A stretch of DNA of 64,000 nt from Mortierella sp. BCC40632 (lineage: Eukaryota; Mortierellomycota; Mortierellomycetes; Mortierellales; Mortierellaceae): positions 1,577,473 through 1,641,472 of the forward strand of contig WAEK01000011.1 of assembly GCA_011634665.1 (NCBI GenBank), written 5' to 3'. The first letter of the stretch is position 1. Each line of letters begins with the position of its first letter. The notes beneath the pieces are model-generated. The model was not told where the DNA came from and did no database searches. It saw only the letters and a program-made list of their open reading frames with translations. The position numbers and the translations under genes are program-made. Below, piece after piece: positions 11,176 through 24,200 of the stretch.

Positions 11176-14100
11176 ATGCCTTATCCTCGTGCCAATTCAG
11201 CAAGGTCATTCGAACAAGATCATCCCAGCGCCACCAACCATCAGGGAGCCAATAGTAGCAGGAGTAACAGCAAAACCCGAGGCAATGGAGGCAACGACTT
11301 TATTGTTGTCAACAATGACATCATGATCTCGCCTGAGGATCAGCAAGAGTCACAGACTGAGGATGAGGATCAGACCATCTCCCTCACGGCCGATCCCAGC
11401 CATACACCATCACCACTACCACTACCACTTCCACCAAGCACTCCTCTTAAGCAGAGTGACAGCAGGAGCAGCAGCCCTTCGGCGTCCTTACGAAACACCA
11501 CCAATCTGATTGAAGAGTGCCAAAACTCCGTTAATGTGGCTGTCAAGGATGACAGCAGTCCACTTGCACTGGCAGCGGCGCAAGCACCGCCTCAACCTCT
11601 CTTCGTTCCTCCTCCTTCATTTACTGCTGCGGCCTCTCCTGCATCTCAGAATCAATCACAGGACGAAAAGGCGGCACTGGACCAGTACTACCGTCGACAA
11701 CAGGAGCAACAGGAGCAACAGGAGCAACAGGAGCAACAGGAGCAATACCGATACCAACAGCAGCAACCACCTCTTTCTGACTACCGACCTGTCCGCGCTA
11801 CTCCAGCCCCATCGTTCGTTCCAAATGCCCTTGCTGACTCAACAGCCATATACCATGCACCATTTGCACCCAAAGTCTTTCAGCCTTCAGTCATCCATCC
11901 AGTTACCCGTCCTACTCTTAATCCTAATACCAGCAACTCTAATGAGGCACCCAGTGGGCAACAGGTGACAAGCGATCCAGATTTGGAAGAAAGAAACCGG
12001 TTTCTTCAACAATCACAACAGCCTTCTCCTTCAAGTTCTTCACGAGTCACGGACAGTACTCTTGTTAACCAAAGACATGATCATTCGCTTCTGGGTGAGA
12101 GCACGACTCGAAGAGAGCAACATTCTGACTTGGGTCTTCTTGACCACCACAACAACACCCGCCCCAGTGACATAGTAGGCGGTAGTGGACGAGGTGGTCA
12201 CACAATCAATGCGTCGAGCAGCTCAAACAGCACCCCTGTCGACAACAATGGTGCTGCTGTTGCCCTCACAACAATGGCCTCGGAACATCCTTCTGCCCAT
12301 TCCCGAGCCCTTAGTCCCAATCATGTCAACAGTTCTTCTCCCGCACGAGGGAGTGCGAACGAATCGCGCCACAGCCGAAATATTAGTGCCAGCAGTAGTC
12401 CACGCCGCAGTGCTAGCCATGAGCTGAGTGTTCTCCCTGGGCGGCCTCAGAGCTTACGAGGAATCCCATCTTCAAAGTCTAGGTCCTCTTCCAGACCAGG
12501 GAATGGACTATCGGCATTCTTTGGTCGGTTCAGGTCAAGCTCAAAGACAAACCACCCCGGACCTTCCATGGCAACAGCATCGACACCTGAGAGTCAGAGT
12601 GCGTCTGGAAGTAAAAATGATCTCATTGGTTTAGGCAATCGTTCACCTCGTCACCGGAATAGTGGTCATTTCCCTCAGCAAAATGACACTTTGGCCGAGA
12701 AGCATCTACAGGATCGTTCTAATCAGTCATACTCAGGAACCAATGGACCGAAGACTCGGAAGAAGGGTGTTCCAGGCAAGGGTGGTGAGGAACCAGAGAC
12801 AGACATGTTCAACTTTATTGACATTATGCTGGATATGCCCGAGCAGCCACGTGGAAGTGTGGTGTTTTTAAAGTTGATCAAAGTTCTTGTGGTGATGACC
12901 ATCTCATATTTTGCGCTCATGGCCTTGTATTTTGGTGCAGAGGTAAGGGTTTTTTTCATGTCTGTGGACACGAATTGAAAAAAAGGCGACCTAACACTTA
13001 ATACCTCCTGTTTATCGCGTCTCACTATTGAGTAGTACCAAGCAGACTCGCATGTCAAGAATTTCAATATCATCGTGGCAGATCTGGACCGAGGAATGAT
13101 CGGAGTCCATTTTAGGAACTTTGTGCAGGAACTCAACAAACAACCAACGCAGCCTAATTGGGTGATCATGGAAAACGCTACGAGCGTAGATCAAGTCAAG
13201 GCAAATGTGGAGAGTGGTGAATATTGGGGCGCGGTCGTAGTCCAAAAAGACGCCTCTTTCAACCTCAACAGGGCTCTGTCGGTCCCACTTCCGGATTATG
13301 ATCCCAGGGGCGCCTTCTTGTTTATCTACGACGGTGGGAGGGATCCACTTGCTGTCAAACCATATATTGTCGCGAACATGTACACGCAATTTCTCCAGTT
13401 CTCTCAATTGTTCAATCCAGCCTGGGTCAGGTTCGTGATCTCGCTCGCTGACAAAAATGGCGTGAACCTGATTGCGTTGATGGATGCACCTCAGGTCATG
13501 GGAACTCCCGTCGCCTTTCAAGAATTGGACTTGCATCCAATCACCGCCAAGATTGTCGCCTCAGCAACATCCGTCGCGTACATTTGGATTTTCTTGGTCG
13601 CCGGTGGAAGTACCTACCTTGTTGCCAACATGATACAGCCTATGACTCGAGAGGCGACAGTAGCACGAACGGTGGCTTACCTTCTCTCACCATTGTCGCT
13701 CTATCTGATCGTCCTTTCACTTGCGTATTCGCTCTTGTTGTTATTGTTTGGGGTTCCATTTGGTTCGGGGGCACAGTTCATGTCCCTGTTTGCAGGAATG
13801 TTGATGCTCCAGTTTGCGGTTGCCTCGATGGTCCTGTTTTTGATGTATGTAATGCCAGTTGTGTACATCCCTGTATTTACGATCACCTTTGTTGTGTTGA
13901 ACGTAATTGCAGTGTTCAACCCAATTGAGCTGATGCCAAAGTTTTATCGATGGGCCTACGCGATGCCGTTCTTGAATGCCGTGCAGGTGGCAAGACATGT
14001 GCTTATGGGATCAAACAATCAGCTGGTCTATAACTTGCCTATTTTAGCAGCTTGGATCGTTATTCCCCTGGGGTTATTGCCTCTTGCTATCATGAGACAA

Positions 14101-14826
14101 AAGAGAGCGACAGAAGCAGCGCTGATGAGTGGGTTTGAGGATGGACCAGGCGGTTCCAAATCAGCTTCACAACAGCGCGATGACTCGATTAGCGGACGGG
14201 CACAGGACGTGATGGATTTAGAGCGTCAGCAGCAGTCCTCACAGCACTTGTCCTCATCACAAGCCCAGCAGGCCCAACCACGTCATCCTCAGAGATATCC
14301 CGCAGGACGAAGGCCACAACTCAAGCACGTCGACTCTGGGGAAGACAGTAATGATAACATCCATATTGGTGAAGATGAAGGCAGGGATTTTGGTGAACAC
14401 GAAGGACCACGACAAAGTTTAGACGAGTACCATCGGCGGAGTAGTAGTCGGCGGAGAAAGAATGGGGCCAAACGAAGGAGTGCGCATTCTCGGGATGGCT
14501 ATGGGCGTAGTCGTGGGGCGCGGCATGGTCGAGACTGGGCATTTGGTGACAGCTACGACTACGACCGAGACTATGACTATGACACATCTGAGGCTGGTGG
14601 AGAGGAGAACGAGGTTCAAACCCGAAGTCGGAGGCGTAGTGTAAACATGGCACAACCGATGGAGGAGGGAGAACGAGAGCGTGGACAATCGGGTCGGACA
14701 CGAGTACCAAAGAGCGCGAGACAATCGAGGTCTTCCAGACGACGGAGTCTGACGCACAGCCACAGCGCCAATTACGACACGAGCCAGCACGGAGCAGATG
14801 TAGAGATGCCCAATGAAGTGAAATAA
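11176..14826 (+). CDS. Sng1/DUF3533-type multi-pass membrane protein with long disordered arms
   Basis: Two exons, 11176-12942 and 13036-14826, giving 1185 residues. Residues 1-555 are Ser/Pro/Gln-rich and disordered, with an EQQ repeat at about 177-190. A first membrane helix (LIKVLVVMTISYFALMALYF) falls just before the intron, then an extracytoplasmic domain of about 160 residues with VVQKDASFNLNRA. Five or more helices follow from about residue 760. This helix, lumenal domain and helix-bundle layout is that of DUF3533, whose yeast members are Sng1 (nitrosoguanidine resistance) and Lem3-adjacent lipid-asymmetry factors; related bacterial proteins are ABC-2-like. A role in membrane lipid or drug resistance is inferred from the family. 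The C-terminal 250 residues are a second disordered tail with RS-rich stretches. Both arms are much longer than in yeast Sng1. Confidence 0.8.
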
Positions 14827-15228
14827 AAAAGGAAGCCTGGCACAGTAGCCAAAGTCATAGCAGTAAGGAGGCGAAGCTTTTTCATAGGAGCAATCAAGAC
14901 GACTCATGTTGGTTGCAATCTATCCGCAACGCAACGGAGAGTGGTGGCAAGATGGAGGGGGGGGCGTGGGGACGCGGCGCAGCACGGGTGACTCGCTGAT
15001 TTATTTACCATCCACTGCAGAAAGGTCTCGATAGGAGTTTCCCTTTCTTTCGCCCTTTTCTTTTTCTTTTTCCCTGCCCAAACCCAGCACTACTCGCGCT
15101 CTTTCTCCTATCTCTTTTTCTTTCTCGCCCCTTCTCTTTCTTTCTCTTTCTCTTTCCCGCCCCTTCTCTCTTTCTCTCTTTCTCTCTTTCCTTCCCCTCT
15201 CCTCTTTCCTTCTGCAGACTCAGTCGCA
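14827..15228 (+). promoter_or_regulatory. CT-rich promoter/leader of the F-box gene
   Basis: From about 15,035 to 15,215 the plus strand is almost pure pyrimidine (TTTCTCTCTTTC-type), ending in CTGCAG just before the ATG at 15,229. This may be a 5' UTR intron end or a core-promoter pyrimidine patch. The left part contains the 3' end of the Sng1-like gene and a G8 run near 14,960. Confidence 0.5.
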
Positions 15229-18117
15229 ATGACTCGTACGATGGACGCGCCAACAGCTCTTTTCATATACGAAATCTGCCATAGAATCGGCCTTTTCCTT
15301 GACCTGCAAAGTGCCATCTCTTGCTTGACCGTTTGCAAAACCTGGAATACCTATTTCGAACCCTTTGTCTGGTATGAACTCGACTTTCAGGCGAACGGCA
15401 AGGCTCGAAAACTGTTTGGCGACGAGGAGATGAGGAAACTCCTTGAACAAAAGTCACATTATACCCAATCCGCTCTCTATGGACCTTTTATTCACAAGGA
15501 CCAATTCAAGCTTGGTCCAGCCTGTAACCGGCTACATACGCTTCGAATTCAAGGACCCATCGAGACTTGGGGTTCCAACGTAATCCCAAAACCAGCCACT
15601 GTCAACCCAACCACAAATCCCAGCAATGGAGACGATACTGGGCCGACCACAGCTCCTGGGGATACAAACAATACCGTAGACCTTGCAGGCGCCCAGACAG
15701 ATCTAATGCCAGCCTATTCTCCGCGGCGAGAGAGTATTGAGTCGTGCAAGACGTTGATTAGGAGAAACAAGGCTACACTACGATCACTCCATTTGTCGAA
15801 TATGAATCAAGTCCTTTATAATTCGGATATTCGCTTTGGCAATTCGCCTTGGAATCCTTTATTGAGGTGCCTTCTTCATCCGAGGCTGACAACACTCGTC
15901 CTCAATTCGATTACATTCCGGGGCAAGCATTTGGCAGCTTTTTGGGCACTCTGTCAACGAATTGAGACTTTGGAGCTCGATTCTATCTCAATCGATCTAA
16001 TGCGGTTACCGGCGTACGATGGACGAAAGGCTTTGGCAAGGGTAATGGCAGCAAGCCGGCAGGATCGCGATGTTTTTAAGGCCGACGGTAACGGAGCTTT
16101 ACCCAGGCATAATGTGAAACAAAAGGCCACCTCTGGGACGACTGGGGTTGGTGACTATTATAGTAATCTTGAGTACGAAAATGGCGACCAGCATGATGAG
16201 GAGGACAACGATGGCTACGTTTCTTGCAGGTTTCCTCGCCTGAAGAATCTAACTCTCAAGATGAAAGCACACTCGGACGCCACTCTTTTGAATCTGATCG
16301 TTGCAGACTGCCCTCGCTTACAGAGTCTCAAGTGGGAACTGCAAGGAGACGATATATATCTCAAAGAAAAGTTCCTGCGATACCTAGGCTATCACCCAAG
16401 AAATAACAGCGAGTTCACCGGCAACCTTGTCCTGTTTAACCCTCAGTCGACAATTAGCGCCAATTTACCGTCGAACCCAAAACTGATCGCACGACAACCA
16501 AAACCAGGAAAGACGACATGGCCACTCCTTGAATCCATCGAGATCATTGAACCCCAGTCACCTCTCCTTCCCTCGGAGGACTTTATTATGATGCTTGATG
16601 CAGCAGCAGTGAACGACAACACTAAAAGTAATGACCCGCTTGTTCTGTCTTCGCCTCCTTCGCCAGTTTCTCGACCACCTACTCCCACCTCCCCTCCAAA
16701 ACCTCCTGTCACATTCAAGAAAATCCGTATGAGGGCCATTAATCACAGCCCCGCTCTTAGCACAGCCATTTTGCGACATTCACAGACGTTGGTCCATATT
16801 CGCCTCTTGCCAAAGTATTCCGAATCTGAAGACTGGTACAACCTCAGCCCGCTTATCCATGAGATGCTCTGCACTTGTGTCAACCTTGAGTATATCGCAA
16901 TTGGTACCCTGTATGTCAAGGATATTATTGCAGGATATCAAAAGAATCAGGAATGGGCTTGCTTTAACCTCAAGGAATTCCGGGTCTACATTGCTCGCAA
17001 AAATGAGAAAGGGATGAAGTACGATGAGTTGATCGAAGAGGAAGAAGCCAAGGATCTTCGGTTTGTTTTCCGAGCCCTTTCGACGCTGAAACAAATTGAA
17101 GTCATCGACATGAACCGAGTGGGATATGACGTCAATTTCACACCTACTCTAAACATGATCTCTATCCCATTCGAGCTTCAATTTGGATTAGCGCAACTCG
17201 AGACATTGACCAACTTGCGGGAACTCAGACTCTGCTCTGTTCAGTACTTGAATGTAAAGGATGTTCGTTGGATGTTGGATCATTGGAAGAAGTTGAAAGA
17301 CGTCTGGTTTTTTGAAGCATCGTATCGGAGTAAATTCCCCAGAGCATGGCCGCCCATGCCCACCCGTCGATACAACCCAGGACCTCATTACTATGGTACA
17401 GGAACAAATCTTATTGCAGCCAAAGTCTGGGACTGTTATATTTATTCAAAGTTCCTTGAGCATGGAGTTTCGATCAATCGAAGACTGTATTCGGCGGGTT
17501 ACTTGGACAAGTACAAGGATGTTCTTCATTTACTGGACGATTACGATGACGAGGTTGGGAAGAAAGAGGACGCCGAGGAGGAAGAAGAGCGACTGAAGGA
17601 AGAAGAGCGACTGAAGGAAGAAGAGCGATTGAAGGAAGAAGCAAAATCTGCGGAGGAGGGACAGGTAGACGCAGACACTTCTACAGCCCCAGCCCCGGCT
17701 CCAGCAGAACCAACCCCAGTCCCAGCCTCAGCTCCAGCCACAGCCACGGATTCAGTCCCAGCTCCAGTTCCAGTTGGAGCCCTAGTTGCAGCCACAGATC
17801 CAGTTTCAGCTGCAACTACGATCCCAGCTCCAGCAATAGCTCCAGCTCCAGTTGAAGTCCCAGTCGCAGCTATAGTTCCAGCTCTAGTTGAGGCCCCAGT
17901 TGCAGCTACAATTCCAGCTCCAGTTGAAGCCCCAGCTGCAGTCACAGATTCAGCCCCAACCCCAGTCCCAGTCCCAGACCTAGCCTCAGTTCCAGCCACG
18001 CCTACAACATTAGATACTTCCACTGCTACTACAACCACTACTCCCATCACCGCCACAGTTACTGAAGTGCAAGAAACACAGACACCAAGTACTATGACCA
18101 GCGTTGCTGTTGCGTGA
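15229..18117 (+). CDS. F-box/LRR-like protein with Pro-Ala-rich tail
   Basis: Single exon of 962 residues. Residues 8-50 read as an F-box: a hydrophobic helix pattern IYEICHRIGLFLDLQSAISC then LTVCKTWNTYFEPFVWYEL. F-box proteins recruit substrates to SCF ubiquitin ligases through Skp1. Residues about 200-760 carry irregular leucine-rich repeats (LRSLHLSNMNQV, LTTLVLNSITF, LRELRLCSVQYL). A charged KEEERLKEE repeat at about 785-805 is followed by a 150-residue low-complexity Pro-Ala-Val-Thr tail. The CT-rich leader ends 10 nt upstream of the ATG. Substrate unknown. Such single-exon F-box/LRR genes are greatly expanded in Mortierella-type fungi (general knowledge). Stop codons of this gene and HEM2 are 91 bp apart, convergent. 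Confidence 0.8.
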   Translation: MTRTMDAPTALFIYEICHRIGLFLDLQSAISCLTVCKTWNTYFEPFVWYELDFQANGKARKLFGDEEMRKLLEQKSHYTQSALYGPFIHKDQFKLGPACNRLHTLRIQGPIETWGSNVIPKPATVNPTTNPSNGDDTGPTTAPGDTNNTVDLAGAQTDLMPAYSPRRESIESCKTLIRRNKATLRSLHLSNMNQVLYNSDIRFGNSPWNPLLRCLLHPRLTTLVLNSITFRGKHLAAFWALCQRIETLELDSISIDLMRLPAYDGRKALARVMAASRQDRDVFKADGNGALPRHNVKQKATSGTTGVGDYYSNLEYENGDQHDEEDNDGYVSCRFPRLKNLTLKMKAHSDATLLNLIVADCPRLQSLKWELQGDDIYLKEKFLRYLGYHPRNNSEFTGNLVLFNPQSTISANLPSNPKLIARQPKPGKTTWPLLESIEIIEPQSPLLPSEDFIMMLDAAAVNDNTKSNDPLVLSSPPSPVSRPPTPTSPPKPPVTFKKIRMRAINHSPALSTAILRHSQTLVHIRLLPKYSESEDWYNLSPLIHEMLCTCVNLEYIAIGTLYVKDIIAGYQKNQEWACFNLKEFRVYIARKNEKGMKYDELIEEEEAKDLRFVFRALSTLKQIEVIDMNRVGYDVNFTPTLNMISIPFELQFGLAQLETLTNLRELRLCSVQYLNVKDVRWMLDHWKKLKDVWFFEASYRSKFPRAWPPMPTRRYNPGPHYYGTGTNLIAAKVWDCYIYSKFLEHGVSINRRLYSAGYLDKYKDVLHLLDDYDDEVGKKEDAEEEEERLKEEERLKEEERLKEEAKSAEEGQVDADTSTAPAPAPAEPTPVPASAPATATDSVPAPVPVGALVAATDPVSAATTIPAPAIAPAPVEVPVAAIVPALVEAPVAATIPAPVEAPAAVTDSAPTPVPVPDLASVPATPTTLDTSTATTTTTPITATVTEVQETQTPSTMTSVAVA

Positions 18118-18207
18118 TATTATAGTAAACAGACAGACAGAGAGACAGAGAAAGAGAGAAAGAGAGAGATAGAGAGAAAAGGTAATAAAAAGGAATATCT
18201 ATAGCAT

Positions 18208-19060
18208 CTAATTAGCGTCTTCCTTAATCCACTCCAGGATCTGGGGCGTGTAATAAGTCAACACAAAGTTGGCACCGGCTCTCAGGAATCCATCCATGGA
18301 CTCCATCACACCGGTGCGAAGACTAAAGACACCCGCCTGAGCTGAATGCCAAATCATGGCGTATTCTCCCGAAACCTGATACACAGACAAAGGATAATCT
18401 GGGGCCAATTCACGTGCGTCTCTCAAAATATCAAGATAAGGTGTACCGGGCTTGACCATCAACACATCGGCACCCTCACCAATATCACGCATCAATGCTC
18501 TCCGTGCCAACCCACGCGACTGTGGGGGCAATTGGTAGCACTTGCGATCACCTGATCCTGGTGTCGAGTGACAAGCATCACTATAATGAGGAAGGGAAGA
18601 GAGAGTAAAGGTTATTGTCAATAGACTGAAGGAATAGTAGATCGGATGAGCGGAGAAAATAGTTAAATAAAAAAAAAAATAAGCTTACCGGAAGGGACCA
18701 TAGAATCCACTTGCAAACTTGGCAGAATAACTCATCAAAGAAACCTTGTGTGCAATGCCTTCCTCCACCAAAGCATCCTTGATTGCCTTGATACGACCAT
18801 CCATCATATCACTGGGTGCAACAATGTCACATCCAGCACGAGCATAGGCCATTGAGATCTCGGCCAATCTCCGGACAGAGTTTCGGTTGTCAATCGTTCC
18901 GTCCTCACGCAAGACACCGCAGTGACCATGAGAAGTATAGGGGCAAAGACAAACATCGACTGCCAGCAGCAGTTTAGGGAAGGCCTTTCTCAACAAGTGG
19001 AGTGCTCGGATAGTGGGAGTGTTGGGATCATCTGCTGCAGAACCGACGGGATCCTATTTC

Positions 19061-19094
<34 letters not shown>

Positions 19095-20452
19095 AGCCAA
19101 GTGGTTAGAGTTTGTTCATGTTTTGGGTTGTGGGTTGTGGGTTGTGTTAGAAGTATGAGGTGAGGTGAAAGGAATGGGCTGGGTAGAAAAAAAAAAAAAA
19201 ACCGCGTGGTTTGGTTGGAAATGGTAGAAGGAAGAAGAAGAAAAAAAGGGGGAGGAGGTGTGGGAACGTTGCATTTCATTTCCGTTTACGGATGCAATTA
19301 GTCACCGCCACCCGAGATGGCTGGGGTGGTCGCCTGAGGTTTTTGTCCTTAAGTTCGGCGGCGCCCCCCGAGATCGCCCTTTTTTGTCTCCTATTTTGGC
19401 ATTTTCCGGAGGTTGTCGTATCCTGTATCCTGAGAAAGTGGCCCGGTTCTGGGAGTCCGACAATACAAAAAGTCTAAAAGCCCGAGTTGAATGGAGGGAG
19501 AGCAGCAACAGGAGTTGTGGGAGAGCGCAGCACAGTGTCCATGTTCCCTAAGCTATCGTGCCCCCCACTTTTCCGAGCTTTCCTGACCGAATAGCTTCGG
19601 TCGGCTATTATTGGTGCGGTAATGTACAACGGGTTTGGAGAAATCGGCTCGGTTACTGGCTAGGGAGGATAGAGATAGAGAGGGAGAGGAACGCTACCTT
19701 TTTGATCTTGACGGGGACACCAAAGATGATAACGGACTTGAGGCCGTTATCGACTAGAGGCTTCAAGAAATCAACCAAGAGGTTGATGCCCCATCTGAAC
19801 AGTAGAGATTCAGGAGTAAGTTAGCATAACGTCTTTTTTTTTTGATTTTTAGCGGGTGCAAATGCCCATATACGGACCAAGAGAGAGACGGAGAGACAGA
19901 GAGAGATGAAGAAGAAAAAGAGGAAACTGAAGGCCGAGAGCCATGTGGAGATGCATCTCGGTCTCCTTTTTGCTGTGGCACAAGAGAAATCTCTTTCTCT
20001 CTTTTTCTTTGTCAGAGGCATCTTTTTTCTTTTTGTTGATCTTTTTCAGCGGATATATCCCGAGAGTGGAGAATACCACACACACACACACACACACACA
20101 CGCACCTCACACAGGCAGAGGGGACAAAGCAAAGTGAACAAGAGCGATGTAATAAAACTACAAAGGGATTATTATCCTAGACCTCCATGGCAGCGCAGTT
20201 CTCCCTCTTTTCCCCCTTTCCTCCTTCTGTGGACAGCTCAAAAGAGTCGTTCGAGGAAGAAGAGAATTACCTAGATTGGCCAGGAAGAGTGTCGATCTTT
20301 TCCTCGACATCGTCATTGTCTGTGACAAAGATCGGGTACATGAGCATCTCCGAGGTGATTTGGGCATTGGCTTGCCATTTCCGGTGGATCGGGTGATGGT
20401 AACCGGCATGCAACAACGAAGTATGCTTGTTGGGGACTGTAGGGAATTCCAT
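18208..20452 (-). CDS. HEM2: Delta-aminolevulinic acid dehydratase (porphobilinogen synthase)
   Basis: Condenses two 5-aminolevulinate molecules to porphobilinogen in heme synthesis, in the cytosol. Four exons: 20452-20271, 19794-19698, 19053-18689 and 18580-18208, giving 338 residues, the usual length. The zinc site [14 protein letters not shown] has all three cysteines, so this is the Zn-dependent type. Both Schiff-base lysines are in place: [14 protein letters not shown] and [14 protein letters not shown]. Exon 1 opens with [13 protein letters not shown], matching the fungal N-terminal arm. The intron between exons 2 and 3 has a sense-strand T31 tract directly before its acceptor (A31 at 19,062-19,092). 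Function certain. Confidence 0.96.
19062..19092. repeat. Poly(A) tract, 31 nt, inside HEM2 intron 2
   Basis: Reads as T31 on the HEM2 sense strand, ending 7 nt before the exon 3 boundary, so it forms the polypyrimidine tract of the 3' splice site. A second A13-14 run lies at about 19,188-19,201 in the same intron. Confidence 0.9.
20077..20102. repeat. (CA)n microsatellite in HEM2 intron 1
   Basis: About 13 CA units within the intron between HEM2 exons 1 and 2. Confidence 0.9.
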
Positions 20453-20580
20453 TCTGGCGGGTAAATGCAAGTGGTTGATCTTGATCGGGTAAGGCGAGAG
20501 GTGATGGAAGGAAAGAGGTGGTAAATGCAAGAGGATGGGATGCGGAGATGAGAAAAAGAGAATGAAAGAAAGGAAGAACG

Positions 20581-20611
<31 letters not shown>

Positions 20612-21231
20612 TGGAAGGAAAGCAAGAGAAGGGCTTTGAACAAAATGATCAACGGCAGGAGGAGGAGCCAGTGTGTTCGCCCTTCTGCCTTTTTGGGCGA
20701 CGACCTCGGAGCTGGGCAAATTTTTTTATGCCTCCGCTCCGTCGACAAGAGTGGGGCGAGGGTACATTTCCCTTGTTCTCATCTCATCCTTACCAATTTC
20801 AGGAGGTCGCTGTGGCAAGATTTCAGGGGTACATACGCGAACACAGTGGTATTGACAGATCGTGTGAGGGGAAAGGAAGCGCATAGAAAGTACGAAGGAA
20901 AAAAAAGGCCACACGTTAGTCCTAGTTGATTCCTATCAACAGGTATTGTTCTCAAGTCGGTTCTTCAATAGGGTAAATCTAGGAAGAAATGCTCGACCTT
21001 CTTTTAATTCTCTCGATGTCTCTCTGCCAATCAATGTCATAAACTGTAGTCGCTTCACAGTTGATCAAAAGACTATTTTTTTTTTTTTTTTTTTTTTTCA
21101 AAGCTTTAAAAAGTGGATTCTTCACTTTCATCTTTTTTTCTTTGGTTCACTCTTCTAACTGGCTTGCAATCCTGATTTCACTTTTGCTATCCACTCTTCC
21201 ACTACCAAAGAAAAAAAAAATTAAAAAAAAA
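20453..21231. promoter_or_regulatory. Divergent promoter, HEM2 and LRR-like gene
   Basis: 779 bp between head-to-head starts. It carries an A29 run (20,581-20,609) on the HEM2 side and a T22 run (about 21,077-21,098) on the other side. No other recognisable element. Confidence 0.5.
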
Positions 21232-24200
21232 ATGATGCCAACGACTAAAGAACCCGGTTGCCAGGTTTTCACCAAACGCTTTGGGCCTGCACGACCTGGT
21301 TTCATTGGGATATCCAGCATTGGAACAGCCAACAACAATGTTCTTTCTACTGACCACTCTCCCGAACAAGGACTCCAAGTCTCTATCCCTATCCTCATGG
21401 AAGAACTTTCAGAAACAGACTACATCCCGATCTCGTTCATTCGCAACATCTTTCCATACTTTCACGATATAGTAGTTAACGGAAAATCTATTGAGGTCCA
21501 TGAACCAGGCCTTGTATACCCAAGATATGTTGAGCGCGAACTCTGTGTGCAAGATGGATATCTCGAGTAAGTACAAACGGTTCTTTATCAAGCATTTGTT
21601 TAATAGGGGATGCGAGGATCGTACAGTCCAACTCTCCAATCAATGGCACGGCTAACCTAGCCCACATTTTTATGATCTTCTTCTAGGTACTCGTCACAGG
21701 GAATGTACAGAACTGCAGGGAACATATCCGAGCACTGGATAGACTCATACCCCAACCAAACTATTGAAGTCATTTACCCGGCTCCGCCTGCTTCGGATTT
21801 AGTGGAAGATACTGCACTACCAAAAACTGAAGATTCAGTCCCACTCTTGAACACAGAACTAGCTACCTTAGCTCTAAAAGAAAAGCGAAAGGCTAGTCGC
21901 CCCAGCTCTGAGAACAGCCTTGATCAAGTCGATGGAATGACACCCTTGAGCCGGAACAGCAACAATAGAAACAGAAAGAAGCTTGCGGCTGACAAAAAGG
22001 AAGAAGCTTCAGTATGCGAAGACAAGGGATTGGACCATTCGATCACAACAGCCTTTTCCTCAGGAGCTGTGGCCGCTTCGCATCTGTCTGATCCGACCGA
22101 AGCATTGTCAGGTCACTTGTATGCTTCACCTTCACTTCAATTGCCCGGCATGCAGGCACAACACACTGTAGTGATGACACTACCACAGTCTGGTGGACAA
22201 GTTTCACAATCTGAAAACTATTTGACTCAGCCCTCTAGCCAAGAGACACTCTTTTTACCTGGAACACCGAGCTATATGGAAGCTGGGCAAGATGACCACC
22301 CAGAGGGTCAAATCCCAGAGAGTCAAGGACAGAGCAATCACGATGGAAATCACTTTTCAACTCTCTTTCCTCATGCACAAAACTTCTCGACTCTGCAAAA
22401 TGACACAATATCAAACTCTCTAGGTCAATCAGTCTACGTAGCAAATCAAGCCGTGTGTCAACCCACAGTGGTGAATAACTCAACTATGCACCATGTTGGA
22501 CAGGTACATTTTCCTACGGGTCAACAGCAGCTGCCGCCTGTAAACCTGGTCCCTGGTATAGTCCAAATGACACATATGGGAGGTGGGCCATCGTTTGGGC
22601 ATGGTCTGTATTTGCAAAACCCGACGCAGTTTGCGGTTCCAGTCCAAGGTCCTAGTCAAAATCATTCGTTGAACGATTCCATTCCAGCGACTCAAGGTAA
22701 TAACCCAAAAACACTTGTTGGTTTACTGCTTGTACAATGGCCCTCGTTATGCTCTCTTTCTAATATCTTTGTATCTCTCCTTAAGTAGTGTGCGTAGTAA
22801 ACGAACCGCCGCATGGATACGACACACAGATGCAACAAAGCCTGTTGCGTTATTTGACTACAGTTCAGGATCCCCCACCAATCCCTCCTTCGGACAATCA
22901 TCCCCCAGAGAATCAAGGTATGTGGCCCGCTTGAGAAGAATCCCTTTATACCAGGGACGCTTGCTATGCACACTCTCTAATATTGCACCTATTCTCTCCC
23001 GCATTAGGTCCAAGCAACTCTGACGTTTCATCAAGTTCAGCCAAACAGTCAGGCTATAACCTTCGTAGTTCCAGAAAGATCTTTGGAAAGTTCTTGAAGC
23101 GCCACAGAGTCGACTTGGATCCATACGATCGCGAGTACAAGATCTTTATCAAACTGAAGGACGTTGAAGTGGCCAGTGAATTCTGCGAGTATCTCTCCAA
23201 CCCAGAAGTGTATCCTATCAAGAGTTTGTCAATCCTTTTCAATTGGGAATGGATGCTACAAGATATCGAAATCGTGTTGGATGCAATCCGTAAATCTCGG
23301 GTTCAAGACTTGACACTGGATGGAGGTTGTGGACTGGCAGAGAAACCACTCGACAATGATCTTAAAAAGGAAAGCGCCCCACGTTGGAGTGAGGCCATTC
23401 TAGGAATGCTTCGTCTGAAAACTTTGACCAAGGTCCGGCTCCTCTCGATGCCCGATATCCTTCGTACACACCCAGCTCATCAACAATCTGTCGACGATCT
23501 CTTCCAGAATAGCGACTTTAGTCATCTTGAATCTCTGGAGATGCCACTCACAGTTCATGATGGTAATGACTGGAAGGTGCATGGAGAGCGATTTTATCGT
23601 TTCATGCAAAAGACGACTCATCTATCGGAACTAAGCATTTATCCGACAACCGCAGCTTGGCTTATCCTCATGGGGCAAGTCTTTCTCTCTATCCAGGCTT
23701 CACGGGAGCATATCTTGACAGATTTCAAAAAGGCTCAATCAAAAGACAAGGCACCAGCAAACCCGGAAACCCCTGTGATCCCTATCTCAAAGACTACAAA
23801 CAAACCCATGCCCGATCAACTCGATATTAAAATCGCGTTTAGAAACGGAACCTGGATTTTGGTTAGCTATCCTCAGTTGCTCAATCAAGGTCGTCAGTTT
23901 TCTGAATTGACTATTCACCTTGCATGGACATGTGCTTTCCCAGCCAAATGGTACCGGATCTTTATGGTTCCAGCATCCCATGGATTTACACGGGTTCGAC
24001 TTTTGAGCTGTAGAGGTACACCTTGGATTGAGAGTCTTGCCTCTTGGCTGAGGCATCGCGATACTGCATGGAAATCAGTTATTGAACGAGCTGCAAAGAA
24101 AGCACGACAGATTGGATTCGAACCGCCAACCTCGTCGTCATCACATGGATCCACTGGGCTGGGTATGGCAGCCTTGGAAAGGGTGGCAGATTCCAAGGTG

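Noticed and set aside
17541..18056. 171-codon minus-strand frame rich in Gly-Ala-Thr
   Set aside because: Antisense of the Pro-Ala tail of the F-box protein.
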